The notes: generated by a model from the letters alone, not told the origin. DNA of 64,000 bases from Lachnospiraceae bacterium UBA3692 (GCA_002372815.1 DFIR01000003.1:3318-67317), one strand, 5' to 3'. Positions 24,737 to 34,236 are shown, counted from the stretch's first letter. A program made the numbers and translations.

Positions 24737-26419
24737 TCATGCAAAGATCGGCTTCACGGCCTCGGAGAGGGCGTCCTTCTCCGCCTGGGCGGCGGCGAGG
24801 TCCTTGCCGAGGGTGGTGTAGTAGGCCTTGATCTTGGGCTCGGTGCCGGAAGGACGGATCATGACCTTGGCGCCGTCGTCGAGAACGTAGGAGAGGACGT
24901 TGGCCTTGGGAAGGCCGGTCTCTTCGGGCTTCGTGTAGTCGGTGACGGAGACGATCTTCCTCTCGCCGAGGGCGGTCGGAGGATTCTCGCGGAGGCCGGT
25001 CATGATGCCCGCCATTTTCTCCATGCCGGAGAGGCCGGGGAACTCGACGGTGTCGATCTTGTTGAGATAGCGGCCGTACTGGGCGTAGATCTCTTCAAGA
25101 CGCTGCTTGATGCTGGAGCCGATGCTGCGGTAGTAGGCAGCCATCTCGCAGATCAGCATGGAGCCGATGATGGCGTCCTTGTCGCGGACATAAGGGCCTG
25201 CCAGGTAGCCGTAGCTCTCTTCGAAACCGAAGATGAAGCGGTCCACCTCGCCGGCAGCTTCGAGCTGGGCGATCTGGTCGCCGATCCACTTGAAGCCGGT
25301 CAGGGTCTGGCGCAGCTCGACGCCGTAGTGCTCGGCGATCTTCTCAGCCAGAGGCGTGGAGACGATGGACATGACGGCGACAGGATTCTTGGGCATGGTG
25401 CCCTGTTCGATGCGTCCCGCGCAGATGTAGTCGAGCAGGAGAGCGCCCATCTCATTGCCGCTGACGAGCTCGTAGGAGCCGTCCGGGCACTTCATGGCGA
25501 TGCCCACGCGGTCCGCGTCGGGATCCGTGGCAAGCATCAGATCTGCGCCGACTTCCTTGGCGAGCTCGAGGCCCTTCTGCAGCGCCTCGAAGATCTCGGG
25601 GTTCGGATACGGGCAGGTGGTGAAGTAGCCGTTCGGATACTCCTGCTCGGGCACGATCGTGATGTCGGTGATCCCCATGTCCTTCAGAACGTGGGTCACA
25701 GGGACGAGGCCCGTGCCGTTCAGAGGGGAGTAGACGAGCTTCAGGCCGGCCGTCTTGCAGAGACCCGGACGCACCTGGCGCGCCTCGATGGCCTCGTAGA
25801 GGGCTTCCTTGCAGTCGTTGCCGACGAAGCGGATGAGACCGCGCTCGACGCCTTCCGCGAAAGTGATGTACTTCGCGCCGGTCAGGACATCGGTCTTCTG
25901 GATCGCGTCATAAACGATCGCCGCAGCGTCATCGGTCATCTGGCATCCGTCCGGGCCGTAGGCCTTGAAGCCGTTGTACCTGGCCGGATTGTGGGAAGCG
26001 GTGATCATGATGCCCGCGTTGCAGTGATAGTAGCGGGTCGCGAAGGAGAGTGCCGGGACGGGCATGAGCTCGTCGTAGATGCGGACGTTGATGCCGTTCG
26101 CTGCGAGGACGCCTGCGGCATCCCTGGCGAAGTTCCAGCCCTTCAGACGGCTGTCGTAGCTGATCGCGACGGTCTGGGTGCCGCCCTGTGTCTTCACCCA
26201 GTCGGCGACGCCCTGGGTGGCCTGACGGACGACCCAGATATTCATACGGTTGGTGCCGGCGCCGAGCGTGCCGCGCAGACCTGCGGTGCCGAACTGCAGT
26301 GCCACCGCAAATCGCTCCTTGATCGCCTCATCGTCCCCCTCGATCTTTGCGAGTTCGGTGTGCAGATCGCAGTCCTCGAGATCCGCTGCCAGCCAGCGCC
26401 GGTAATCGTCAAGATACAT
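24737..26419 (-). CDS. pgcA: Phosphoglucomutase/phosphomannomutase (alpha-D-phosphohexomutase)
   Basis: The 560-residue protein has all four alpha-phosphohexomutase domains. The phosphoserine is Ser142 in TASHNPARYNGFK, the metal loop is DPDADRVG, the sugar loop is GFEESYGYL, and the phosphate loop near the end is RPSGTEPKIK. It interconverts glucose-1- and glucose-6-phosphate, supplying UDP-glucose and envelope sugars. The start at 26419 was chosen because AGGTGG is six bases upstream; the ATG two codons earlier abuts that site, and longer starts lack one. It is transcribed alone, divergent from a glycosyltransferase cluster that may use its products. Confidence 0.93.
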   Translation of the reverse strand: MYLDDYRRWLAADLEDCDLHTELAKIEGDDEAIKERFAVALQFGTAGLRGTLGAGTNRMNIWVVRQATQGVADWVKTQGGTQTVAISYDSRLKGWNFARDAAGVLAANGINVRIYDELMPVPALSFATRYYHCNAGIMITASHNPARYNGFKAYGPDGCQMTDDAAAIVYDAIQKTDVLTGAKYITFAEGVERGLIRFVGNDCKEALYEAIEARQVRPGLCKTAGLKLVYSPLNGTGLVPVTHVLKDMGITDITIVPEQEYPNGYFTTCPYPNPEIFEALQKGLELAKEVGADLMLATDPDADRVGIAMKCPDGSYELVSGNEMGALLLDYICAGRIEQGTMPKNPVAVMSIVSTPLAEKIAEHYGVELRQTLTGFKWIGDQIAQLEAAGEVDRFIFGFEESYGYLAGPYVRDKDAIIGSMLICEMAAYYRSIGSSIKQRLEEIYAQYGRYLNKIDTVEFPGLSGMEKMAGIMTGLRENPPTALGERKIVSVTDYTKPEETGLPKANVLSYVLDDGAKVMIRPSGTEPKIKAYYTTLGKDLAAAQAEKDALSEAVKPIFA

Positions 26420-26501
26420 ATTCATCCACCTGCTTTCTTCATTGAGTATGACTAAAAATTGTTGCGGACGCGCAGTGTTTTTGCGCATACTTCCTAAAAA
26501 C

Positions 26502-26530
26502 AATATATAGACTTTCGGGGGCACTGTCAA
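26502..26530 (-). promoter_or_regulatory. Promoter of the phosphoglucomutase gene
   Basis: On the minus strand TTGACA (26525-26530) and TATATT (26502-26507) are 17 bp apart. The 5' leader is about 80 bases. Confidence 0.75.
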
Positions 26531-26550
26531 TCAAATTGCTGTACCTGCCA

Positions 26551-26579
26551 TTGTGCAGAGGTACAAAAAATGCTAGAGT
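26551..26579 (+). promoter_or_regulatory. Candidate promoter of the glycosyltransferase cluster
   Basis: TTGTGC (26551-26556) and TAGAGT (26574-26579) with a 17-bp spacer, 37 bp before the first glycosyltransferase start. Both boxes are off consensus. Confidence 0.4.
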
Positions 26580-26616
26580 AAGGACAGGATGGGAACATTT
26601 CGGAATCGAGGCAGGA

Positions 26617-28185
26617 ATGATCGTAAATTACAGCGAATGGTACACAGAACATGAGAGCAAGCTGCTGAGCGCCCTGGCGGAGCGGACGCGCGACGGGCAG
26701 GATCCGTCCTATGAGATCCTGCGCTACTCTCATTTAAAGAACTATATCCTCTCCGGGGAGAAGAGGCCGGAGATCCTGATCGTGCACGACGACGACGGAG
26801 AGCTGTCCGCACCGGCGGTGCGGCTGATCCTTGATTATTTCATCGATCATCCGGACGTGCACCTCGTGTACGGGGACGAGGACAGACGGCGGGAGGACGG
26901 CACGTACACGGCACCGTGGATGAAGCCTGACTGGTCGCCGGACACCTTCCTCTCCACCTTTTACTTCGGCAATGTGATCGCCCTCCGGTCGGAGGCACTG
27001 CTGCTGATCAACCCGGGGCTCCGCAGGGCCGAGGACATCGAGATCGCGTCGGCCAGACAGAAGGACCGCCGGGACGAGGAGCTCGCCAGGACCAATGAGG
27101 ACGACGATCCGATGCGCGAGTGGATCTACGGGAAGGTGTGCCTAAAACTGGCGCAGGCGGACGGCGGCTTCGAGCGCAGGAGCCGGAAAGCGGTCGCCGG
27201 CGGACAGTTCCCCATCGGCCACATCCAGGAGGTCCTGTTCCACGCGTCCTCCAAAGTCTCCCTCTGGGACGGGCGGCTCATCCACGGATCGCTCACCGGC
27301 AGGTACAGCCGCGAGAGCGCGGCGACCCGCCTGATCAGCATCATCCTCCCGAGCCGGGACAATCCTGCCATGCTGGAGGACTGCGCCCGCTCCATCGAGG
27401 CGCACACGACCGTGCCGCACGAGATCATCATCGTCGACAACGGCAGCAGCGAGGAGAACCGCCGCCGTGTGGAGCGCCTGGTGGAGGAGCTGAACGAGAA
27501 CGGACACGCCGTCTATATCTATGAGCCCGGGCCCTTCAACATGGCCGGCTTCATGAACCGCGGCGCGAGGGAGGCCGGCGGGGAGATGCTGCTCTTCCTG
27601 CACGACGACGTGGAGATCCACACCGACGGCTGGCTGTCCCATCTGTCGGAGAAGGCCAAGCTGCCTTACGTCGGCGCCGTCGGCATCAAGCTTCTCTATC
27701 CGGATTCGGACGTCATCCAGCACGCCGGCATCCTGATGGCGGGCGGCGTCCCGGTCAACAGGCTCCGGCTCAAGCAGAACTCGGAGTCCCACCACTTCGA
27801 TTTCAACAAAGGGGTGCGGAACGTCCTCGCGGTGAGCGGCGCCTGCATGATGGTGCGCAGGGAAGTGTTTGCGGAGGCGGGCGGCTTCGACGAGGAGCGG
27901 TTCCCGGACTGCTGCAGCGACATCGACTTCTGCCTGCGGCTCTTCGAACTCGGCTATTACAACGTGGTGCGCAACAACATGTACCTGCACTACCACGAGC
28001 ACGGATCCATCGAGAATGAGCAGACCAAGGAGGAGCGTCTCACGCGGCTGCCGCAGGAGCGGCAGGCCCTCCGGCAGCTCCACCCCAGGCTCATGCGGGA
28101 GGATCCTTATTACCACAAGTACTTTACGACGGACCCTTCGGAGAAGCGGTTCCGCGTGGACATCACGGATACAGACGTGCGATGA
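26617..28185 (+). CDS. Family 2 glycosyltransferase, two-part
   Basis: The protein has 522 residues. The C-terminal half (about 245-480) is a full GT-A domain: SIILPSRDNPAML, IIIVDNGSSEENRRR, the DxD-like LFLHDDVEI, and SDIDFCLRL near the end. The first half (about 45-200) resembles the later part of a second GT2 domain (VYGDEDRRR, WSPDTFLSTFYFGNV) but lacks the nucleotide-binding start, so it looks degenerate. Such proteins build rhamnose-rich or teichoic-acid-like wall polysaccharides from nucleotide sugars at the inner membrane face. Two more GT2 genes follow within 35 bp each, forming one cluster. Start by GAGG five to six bases before ATG. Sugar specificity unknown. Confidence 0.85.
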   Translation: MIVNYSEWYTEHESKLLSALAERTRDGQDPSYEILRYSHLKNYILSGEKRPEILIVHDDDGELSAPAVRLILDYFIDHPDVHLVYGDEDRRREDGTYTAPWMKPDWSPDTFLSTFYFGNVIALRSEALLLINPGLRRAEDIEIASARQKDRRDEELARTNEDDDPMREWIYGKVCLKLAQADGGFERRSRKAVAGGQFPIGHIQEVLFHASSKVSLWDGRLIHGSLTGRYSRESAATRLISIILPSRDNPAMLEDCARSIEAHTTVPHEIIIVDNGSSEENRRRVERLVEELNENGHAVYIYEPGPFNMAGFMNRGAREAGGEMLLFLHDDVEIHTDGWLSHLSEKAKLPYVGAVGIKLLYPDSDVIQHAGILMAGGVPVNRLRLKQNSESHHFDFNKGVRNVLAVSGACMMVRREVFAEAGGFDEERFPDCCSDIDFCLRLFELGYYNVVRNNMYLHYHEHGSIENEQTKEERLTRLPQERQALRQLHPRLMREDPYYHKYFTTDPSEKRFRVDITDTDVR

Positions 28186-28216
28186 GCCCGGCCGCGGGCG
28201 GGAGTGAGGCGCCAAA

Positions 28217-29695
28217 GTGGCAGACTTCAGAAAAATGGCAGGCAATATGATCTCCGGGATCGGCAACGCGGCCGGGAAGGCCGTCGGCGCCGTGGCCGGG
28301 GGGATCCGGAAAGGCGGGCGCGGCATCGGTGCTGCGGCTGCCCGCGCGGCAGGCGCCGGAAAGAAAGCCGCGGAAGCTGCCAGAGGCGCTGTGGCGGGCG
28401 CTGCCAACTCGGCATCGCACGCGGCGTCGGAAGTGGCGGCCGCGGCGGCGGGAGACCGCTATGTCTACGCGCCGCCGGCGCAGGCGGTCCTGGATGAGCA
28501 GAGAGAGATCTCCCGGCGGCTGGGAGAGGGCGAGAGCCCCTCGGAAGTCCTGGGCGACGAGGTCTCGCTGCCGGACAATGCGTATGCGCCTGTTTTCTCG
28601 GTGATCATCACGACCAATGAGCCGACACTGCGGCATTTCGAGAGGACGCTCAGCTCCGTCCTGCTGCAGACATACGGGCAGTTCGAGATCATCGTCGCGG
28701 ACAGGAGCCTGACGGGCGGCGTGCGGGAGCTCCTGCAGTACTATCCGGACAACAGGATCCGCTATCTGTCCCTTGCGGGCTGCAGGGGAGAGGCCCAGGT
28801 GCTCAATACGGCGGCCAGAAACTGCATCGGCGACTACCTCCTCCGCGCGGAAGTGGGCGACCTGCTCACGGCGGACGCGCTCTTTGAGATCTTCCTCTAT
28901 CTCGTGCGGACGAATGCCGAACTGGTATACACGGACGAGGACCACATCGACTCTTCGGGGAGAAAACAGTACATCCCCGACCGCAAGCCCGGCTTCAACA
29001 AGGACTATCTGCTGAGCACCAACTACATCGGCCACCTGCTGGCGGTCCGGCGCGAGCTGTTCCTGGCGCTGAAATGCCGCCGGGAATTCGAGGGAGCGCT
29101 GGATTATGACCTGATGCTGCGGGCGCCGAAGTCCGCGGTCGGCCACATCGCGAAGATCCTGTACCACAGTACGGGCGTCACCGCGGCGGAGCGGGAGCCC
29201 GAGGAGGGCAGGATCCGGGAGGCCGGCAGGGCCGCGCTCCAGGCCTATTTCCGCGAGCGCAGGATCCCCGCGGAGGTGTCGTCGGAGGATGGCAGCCGCC
29301 TCTACACGGTGCGGTATGCGCCGGATATTTTTACGGCGAGAAGTGACGTGGGAATCGTGGGCGGCAAGGTGCTGAACAGGCGCCACCGCATCGCCGGCGG
29401 CATGATGGACAGCGCCGGCCGCGTCATGTTCGAAGGCTGGGACGAGGCCGAAGGAGGCCCCTTCGACCGCGCGCTGACGGTACAGGATGCCATCGCGGTC
29501 GATGTGCGCTGCATGCACGTGCGGCCGGAGCTCCAGGGACTCTACACGGGGATCTTCGGAGACCCGGAGGACCCCGGGCACCTCAGCGGACGCAGCGAAG
29601 AGGACCTGATGGCGGACAGCCTCCGCTTCTGCAGGATGGTGCGCGAGATGGGCTACCTGGTCGTGTGGGACCCGGGCATGATCAGCGTACAGTGA
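28217..29695 (+). CDS. Family 2 glycosyltransferase with Ala/Gly-rich N-terminal extension
   Basis: The 492-residue product starts at GTG 28217 after GAGG. Residues about 12-85 are an Ala/Gly/Lys/Arg-rich stretch with repeated AAGAGKKAA-like words, likely an amphipathic membrane- or polymer-binding helix. The GT2 domain begins near 125 (FSVIITTNEPTL) with IIVADRS, LLRAEVGDLLT and VYTDEDHID. The C-terminal part (about 345-490) resembles a second, partial GT2 region (VGIVGGKVLNRR). It belongs to the three-gene glycosyltransferase cluster and likely adds sugars to the same envelope polymer. The extension is not part of the enzyme fold and is unusual. Confidence 0.82.
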   Translation: MADFRKMAGNMISGIGNAAGKAVGAVAGGIRKGGRGIGAAAARAAGAGKKAAEAARGAVAGAANSASHAASEVAAAAAGDRYVYAPPAQAVLDEQREISRRLGEGESPSEVLGDEVSLPDNAYAPVFSVIITTNEPTLRHFERTLSSVLLQTYGQFEIIVADRSLTGGVRELLQYYPDNRIRYLSLAGCRGEAQVLNTAARNCIGDYLLRAEVGDLLTADALFEIFLYLVRTNAELVYTDEDHIDSSGRKQYIPDRKPGFNKDYLLSTNYIGHLLAVRRELFLALKCRREFEGALDYDLMLRAPKSAVGHIAKILYHSTGVTAAEREPEEGRIREAGRAALQAYFRERRIPAEVSSEDGSRLYTVRYAPDIFTARSDVGIVGGKVLNRRHRIAGGMMDSAGRVMFEGWDEAEGGPFDRALTVQDAIAVDVRCMHVRPELQGLYTGIFGDPEDPGHLSGRSEEDLMADSLRFCRMVREMGYLVVWDPGMISVQ

Positions 29696-29726
29696 GCGCA
29701 GCGGGAGAGAAGGGAAGAGACGGAAG

Positions 29727-30821
29727 ATGACAGAAGGCCAGACAGATGTCCGCATGTGGGTCACGGCGGTCATCCTCATGGGAGAAGATACAAGAGATCC
29801 GGATGCCTGCATCCGCTCGCTGCTGCGCGGGACTTATGTCCCCGGCATACTGATCGTCGATGACAGCGCGGGGCGGCTTCCGGAGGAGACATATAAGGAG
29901 AAATATCCGGGGATCACGATCTTCCGGACCGGCCTGAAAACCGGCAAGTGGCATGCCGCCAACTGCGGTCTGCACCTGGTCCGCACCCCCTATGCGCTGC
30001 TCCTGTCCCCCGACGTACAGGCGGGCAGGTCCATGACGGAGCGCCTGCTCGACGCCATGCTCGCCGAGGAGAGGTGCTACGCCGCACAGGCGCGGATCGT
30101 GCGCGCCGGGGAGCCGGGGAGGACCGAGAGCACAGGCGTCCTGCTCAGCGCCGCCGGGCAGGTCGGCCGCAGGGACAGAGGCCGGACGGCGAAAGGGTTT
30201 CGTCCCGGGACGGTCTTCGCCCCCGACGTGCGGGCGGCCATGTTCAGCATGAACGCGATCGAGGACATCGGGCTGTTCGACGAGCGTCTCACGGGCATCG
30301 CCGCGGAAGCGGACCTGGGATGCCGCGCGCAGCGCATCGACGGAAAGTGCCTCTTCGTGCCGGGAGCCCGCGCCGGGATCTCAGAGGAAGGAAGCCTGCG
30401 GGACAGTGCGGATGACCCGCACGCCGCCGCAGAGGCGCTCTACGTGCTGGATAAGAACCTCCCGGCACCGCTGCTGGCGCTCTGTGCACCGGCCAGGGCG
30501 GCCGGCACACGGCTGCTGCGGAAGCGGTATGCGCAGGGCGGGGACGACACGATCTGGCAGAAGGCGATTGAGAGAAGCCGTTCGCTCAGCGCGGTGAGGA
30601 TCCGGGAGGACCTGCTGCGGGAAGCCGGCGTCTCCGTCACCAAACAGCCGCTGCCGGAGGAATCGCTGACCCGGCCGGAGGACCCGGCCTGCGGGAAGGT
30701 CTACCCTCTCTATGTCGGGACCGGCATGCGGACGGAGGCGGGGGACCTGCCTTCCGTGGCGCGTCTGGCCTGGCAGCTGGTCCGGAACATTCCGGGTGCG
30801 GCCCGCCGGACAGAGAACTGA
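29727..30821 (+). CDS. Family 2 glycosyltransferase-like protein
   Basis: This 364-residue protein has a GT-A type start (VTAVILMGEDTRDPDACI, ILIVDDSAGRL) and a middle with GKWHAANCGLHL, ALLLSPDVQAG and IGLFDERLTGIAAEADLGCR, which follow the order of a GT2 domain with the DxD replaced by SPD. After about residue 230 it has no clear family match. It is the third gene of the glycosyltransferase cluster, 31 bp after the previous stop, preceded by GGGAAGAGACGGAAG. The altered acidic motif suggests changed or lost catalysis, but Asp is still present. Target sugar unknown. Confidence 0.7.
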   Translation: MTEGQTDVRMWVTAVILMGEDTRDPDACIRSLLRGTYVPGILIVDDSAGRLPEETYKEKYPGITIFRTGLKTGKWHAANCGLHLVRTPYALLLSPDVQAGRSMTERLLDAMLAEERCYAAQARIVRAGEPGRTESTGVLLSAAGQVGRRDRGRTAKGFRPGTVFAPDVRAAMFSMNAIEDIGLFDERLTGIAAEADLGCRAQRIDGKCLFVPGARAGISEEGSLRDSADDPHAAAEALYVLDKNLPAPLLALCAPARAAGTRLLRKRYAQGGDDTIWQKAIERSRSLSAVRIREDLLREAGVSVTKQPLPEESLTRPEDPACGKVYPLYVGTGMRTEAGDLPSVARLAWQLVRNIPGAARRTEN

Positions 30822-31118
30822 GGACAGAGGAGTGCCCGGACACCTCACGGCGCCCGGGCGATTATGAAAAATATATATTTGCAACATCCCTTCTGACTAT
30901 ATTTATAGCAAATATTTATGAACAAACCGTGAACACACCATGAACGGACTGTAAACTGCTATAAAAATGGATGAATCGGAAAGAGTTTTTGTGTAAAATG
31001 CATAATAAAAAACGGGCGTTGTCTTAAGCTCCCCGGAATGATATGATAGCGGGGACCAGAAAGACATTGCAGAACCGTACAGACAGCACACCGGCCGGGA
31101 AGGCCGAAGGGGGCACGG
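30822..31118 (+). promoter_or_regulatory. Intergenic region with promoter of the coiled-coil protein gene
   Basis: AT-rich leader region with no gene. The best promoter is TTGTCT (31019-31024) and TATGAT (31042-31047) with a 17-bp spacer, 71 bp before the next start. A GC hairpin CGCCCGGG near 30850 may end the upstream transcript. Confidence 0.6.
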
Positions 31119-31736
31119 ATGGAAGCAGCAAGGATCCTTGAGAATGCGGGACCGAAGATCGATCTTTACGATCCGGATCAGATGATCCGGGCCAACGGCG
31201 CGGCGGAGGCCGCCCAGACGGACCGCCTCAAGGCGGAAGTCGAAGACTATACACGCGCGGCGGAGGAGCTGAAGAGCCTCTGCGAGCGCAACCAGGAGCT
31301 GGTACAGAAGCTGCAGTTCATGAACCGCAGCGCCGGAGACGAGTACAGGCGCCTGCTCGAAGAGAACAACACGCGCATCGAGGAGAAGCTGGCGCAGCTG
31401 CAGAGCTTCGACACGACGATGCTGGAGAGCCGGATCATCGAGGCGGTGGCGGATGCCCAGCGGCAGAACGCTTTCCTCATCGAGAACTCCGACGCGGCGG
31501 CGCACAAGGACCACGTGCGCGTCTACCGCAACGTGCAGGCATCCGTGATCGCCGAACTCGCGAAGCAGACCGAACAGCTGAGCGCGGAGCTGGCCGTCCT
31601 GAAGGAACAGACCGCCCCGGATGCGGAGGCGGACAAGCGCGGGAGGATCTCCTACAGACTGCTGATCGCCCTTCTGGCGGTGCAGCTGATTGAAGGCGCC
31701 GGCCTCGCGGCCCTGCTCCTGCATTTCCTGCACTGA
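31119..31736 (+). CDS. Coiled-coil protein with C-terminal membrane anchor, unknown function
   Basis: The 205 residues are mostly charged helix with heptad spacing (about 28-170: RLKAEVEDYTRAAEELKSL, ENNTRIEEKLAQLQSF). A single hydrophobic segment (about 181-204, LLIALLAVQLIEGAGLAALLL) ends the protein, so it should be a tail-anchored protein with the coiled coil in the cytoplasm. No enzyme motif is visible. AGGGGG precedes the ATG. It has its own promoter and is followed after 22 bp by a flavin reductase-like gene. I do not recognise the family. Confidence 0.7.
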   Translation: MEAARILENAGPKIDLYDPDQMIRANGAAEAAQTDRLKAEVEDYTRAAEELKSLCERNQELVQKLQFMNRSAGDEYRRLLEENNTRIEEKLAQLQSFDTTMLESRIIEAVADAQRQNAFLIENSDAAAHKDHVRVYRNVQASVIAELAKQTEQLSAELAVLKEQTAPDAEADKRGRISYRLLIALLAVQLIEGAGLAALLLHFLH

Positions 31737-31758
31737 GCCGCCGATACAGGGGAACGAC

Positions 31759-32403
31759 ATGGAACGCACTTACTGGAAACCGGCCAACATGCTGAATCCC
31801 GCACCGGCGGCCCTGATCTGCAGCATGGATGAGGACGGGCGCAGGAATATCATGACCGCCGCCTGGGCGGGGACGGTCTGCAGCGACCCGGTCATGATCT
31901 CCGTATCGATCCGGCCTGAGAGATATTCGTACGGGATCATCAAGAGGACCGAGGAATTCGTGCTGAGCCTGACCAACCGGAAGCTCGCGTACGCGACAGA
32001 CCTGTGCGGCGTAAGGTCCGGCAGGGACCTGGACAAGTTCGCGCACCTGGGACTCACGGAGGCGCCGTCGCGGACCATCCGCACGCCGGGGATCGCGGAG
32101 AGCCCCGTGAACCTGGAATGCCGGGTCCGGCAGATGATCCCCCTCGGAACGCACACAATGTTCCTGGCGGAGGTGACGGGCGTCAACGTGGACAGCGCGC
32201 TCCTGGACGAGCGCGGAAGGCTGCAGCTGGACCGGGCCGACCTCCTTTCCTACGTCCACGGGGAATATTTCACACTCGGGGAAAAAGTCGGAAAATTCGG
32301 GTATTCTGTCAGAAAACGGAAGGACCGGCACCGGGACAGGACGGAAAAACCGCAGAAAGACACCAAAAACGGCAGCTCCCGGCGGGGCGGAGGCGGCGCC
32401 TGA
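31759..32403 (+). CDS. Flavin reductase-like (FMN-binding split-barrel) protein
   Basis: The 214-residue protein matches the flavin reductase-like split barrel: NPAPAALICS at the start, IMTAAWAGTVCSDPVMISVSI (the FMN-phosphate region), then EFVLSLTN and DLCGVRSGRDLDKF. Such proteins bind FMN and reduce it or serve as electron carriers; the partner is unknown. The C-terminal about 35 residues are a Lys/Arg/Gly-rich tail outside the domain. The start at 31759 is preferred to a frame 23 codons longer because AGGGGA lies six bases before it. Confidence 0.85.
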   Translation: MERTYWKPANMLNPAPAALICSMDEDGRRNIMTAAWAGTVCSDPVMISVSIRPERYSYGIIKRTEEFVLSLTNRKLAYATDLCGVRSGRDLDKFAHLGLTEAPSRTIRTPGIAESPVNLECRVRQMIPLGTHTMFLAEVTGVNVDSALLDERGRLQLDRADLLSYVHGEYFTLGEKVGKFGYSVRKRKDRHRDRTEKPQKDTKNGSSRRGGGGA

Positions 32404-32419
32404 GGGACGGCCGCGAGGT

Positions 32420-32448
32420 TTGACAGTTTCTGCAGAAAGCGGTATGCT
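32420..32448 (+). promoter_or_regulatory. Promoter of murA
   Basis: TTGACA (32420-32425) and TATGCT (32443-32448) with a 17-bp spacer, about 95 bp before the murA start. Confidence 0.75.
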
Positions 32449-32542
32449 ATTACTGACTTTGCTTAGGCGATATTTCCCGCGATTTTGAGTTCTGCGACGC
32501 TTCATCCGCAGACAGACGCAGGTGGACATATTGAGGGACTCT

Positions 32543-33841
32543 ATGGAACATTACGTTATCAAAGGCGGTAACGCGCTGTCCGGTGAAGTGGAGATCGCAG
32601 GCGCCAAGAACGCTGCGCTGGCGATCCTCGCCGCTTCGATCATGACCAACGAGACCGTGACGGTCGAGAACGTGCCGGACGTCAGCGATATCCGCGCGAT
32701 CCTGAAAGTGATCGCAACGATCGGCGCGCATGTGGAACAGATCGACCGGCACACTTTCCGGATCAACGGCTCCGCAATCAAGAAGGGAGAGCCCGTCGAC
32801 AATGAGCTGGTCCGCGAGATCCGCGGTTCCTATTATCTGATCGGTTCTCTTCTCGGCAAGTACGGAAAGGCCGCAGTGGCGCTTCCGGGCGGCTGCAACA
32901 TCGGACTCCGTCCGATCGACCAGCACATCAAAGGCTTCCGTGCCCTCGGCGCGGATGTGCGTCTCGTCTCCCCCGGCATGGTCGTCGCGGAGGCGGAGGA
33001 GCTGACCGCAGCCCACATCTATATGGACGTCGTGTCCGTCGGCGCGACCATCAACGTCATGATGGCGGCGGTGAAGGCACACGGCTATACGATCATCGAG
33101 AACGCGGCGAGAGAGCCGCATGTCGTCGATCTCGCGAACTTCCTCAACAGCATGGGCGCGAAGATCAAAGGCGCGGGCACGGACGTGATCCGCATCCGCG
33201 GCGTGGAGTATCTGCACGGGACGAACTATTCGATCATCCCCGACCAGATCGAAGCCGGAACCTTCATGTTCGCGGCAGCTGCCACGAAGGGCGACATCAC
33301 CATCAAGAACGTGATCCCCAAGCACCTGGAGTCCATCAGCGCGAAGCTCACCGAGGTCGGATGTCAGATCCGCGAGTCGGGCGACGCGGTCCGCGTGGTC
33401 GCCAACCGGCGGCTCCTGCACACCAATGTCAAGACGCTGCCGTATCCCGGTTTTCCCACGGATATGCAGCCGCAGATCACCGTCCTGCTGGGCCTCTGCA
33501 AGGGCATCAGCATCGTGACGGAGAGCATCTTCGAGAACCGCTTCAAATACGTGGACGAGCTCACCAAGATGGGAGCCTCGATCACGGTGGAAGGCAACAC
33601 CGCCATCATCGACGGCGTTGAGAAATACACAGGCGCGAACATGGACAGCCCGGACCTCCGCGCGGGGGCGGCGCTCGTGATCGCGGCACTTGCAGCAGAG
33701 GGCGATTCGGAGATCTACAAGATCCACTACATCGAGAGAGGCTACGAGGACTTCCCCGAGAAGCTCCGCCACCTCGGCGCAGAGATCCGCAAGGTCGACG
33801 ATGAGAACCAGAGGCGCCGGTTCCAGTACAGGATCAGCTGA
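32543..33841 (+). CDS. murA: UDP-N-acetylglucosamine 1-carboxyvinyltransferase
   Basis: MurA adds enolpyruvate from PEP to UDP-GlcNAc, the first committed step of peptidoglycan synthesis, in the cytoplasm. The 432 residues are of normal length and show the EPSP-synthase-like double fold. Key motifs are GAKNAALAILAA at the start and LPGGCNIGLRPIDQHI, where Cys118 is the residue attacked by fosfomycin, so the enzyme should be fosfomycin-sensitive. The ATG at 32543 has GAGGG five bases upstream; an in-frame GTG seven codons earlier is less likely. It is transcribed from its own promoter, and the FMN riboswitch of ribU follows. Confidence 0.96.
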   Translation: MEHYVIKGGNALSGEVEIAGAKNAALAILAASIMTNETVTVENVPDVSDIRAILKVIATIGAHVEQIDRHTFRINGSAIKKGEPVDNELVREIRGSYYLIGSLLGKYGKAAVALPGGCNIGLRPIDQHIKGFRALGADVRLVSPGMVVAEAEELTAAHIYMDVVSVGATINVMMAAVKAHGYTIIENAAREPHVVDLANFLNSMGAKIKGAGTDVIRIRGVEYLHGTNYSIIPDQIEAGTFMFAAAATKGDITIKNVIPKHLESISAKLTEVGCQIRESGDAVRVVANRRLLHTNVKTLPYPGFPTDMQPQITVLLGLCKGISIVTESIFENRFKYVDELTKMGASITVEGNTAIIDGVEKYTGANMDSPDLRAGAALVIAALAAEGDSEIYKIHYIERGYEDFPEKLRHLGAEIRKVDDENQRRRFQYRIS

Positions 33842-33883
33842 TCCTTTCCGGGAACCCACATACAACTGAATAGATATTTGAAT

Positions 33884-33989
33884 TTTCGGGGCAGGGTGCA
33901 ATTCCCTACTGGCGGTACAGTCCGCGAACCGCTTCGGCGGCCGACCCGGTGCAACTCCGGGACCAACAGTATAGTCTGGATGGAAGAAA
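33884..33989 (+). ncRNA. FMN riboswitch (RFN element)
   Basis: The conserved core is clear: CGGGGCAGGGTGCAATTCCC, ACTGGCGGT, AGTCCGCGA, ACCGACCC-type region and AACAGTATAGTCTGGATGG. It precedes the riboflavin transporter gene and ends upstream of a terminator, so FMN binding should stop transcription. Confidence 0.96.
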
Positions 33990-34048
33990 CTTCAAAGTCT
34001 CAGTCAGGTACAGACCGGTTCATGCGGTCTGCTTTCCGCGGACAGACT

Positions 34049-34082
34049 GCCCCGTACAGATGATTCTGTGCGGGGCTCTTTT
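34049..34082 (+). terminator. Riboswitch-controlled terminator before ribU
   Basis: GCCCCGTACAGA, loop TGAT, TCTGTGCGGGGC and CTCTTTT. The stem sits about 60 bases after the FMN aptamer core, as expected for a transcription-off switch. The rest of the 395-base gap (to 34236) is a GC-rich leader without a gene. Confidence 0.85.
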
Positions 34083-34236
34083 ATGCGGCGGACGGGTTTT
34101 GAAGGTCTCGGCATGAAAGAGGAGAGGACACGGACCGCGCGAGGCGCCGGTGCGGAACGCTGTCCGGCACCGCAGGCGGAGGCGCCCGCGGTGTGTCTGT
34201 CGCGCACAGCAGTATGTGCGGGAAAGGAAGGCAGTT

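Noticed and set aside
33884..34082. Possible small gene in the ribU leader
   Set aside because: The region is fully explained by the FMN riboswitch and its terminator.
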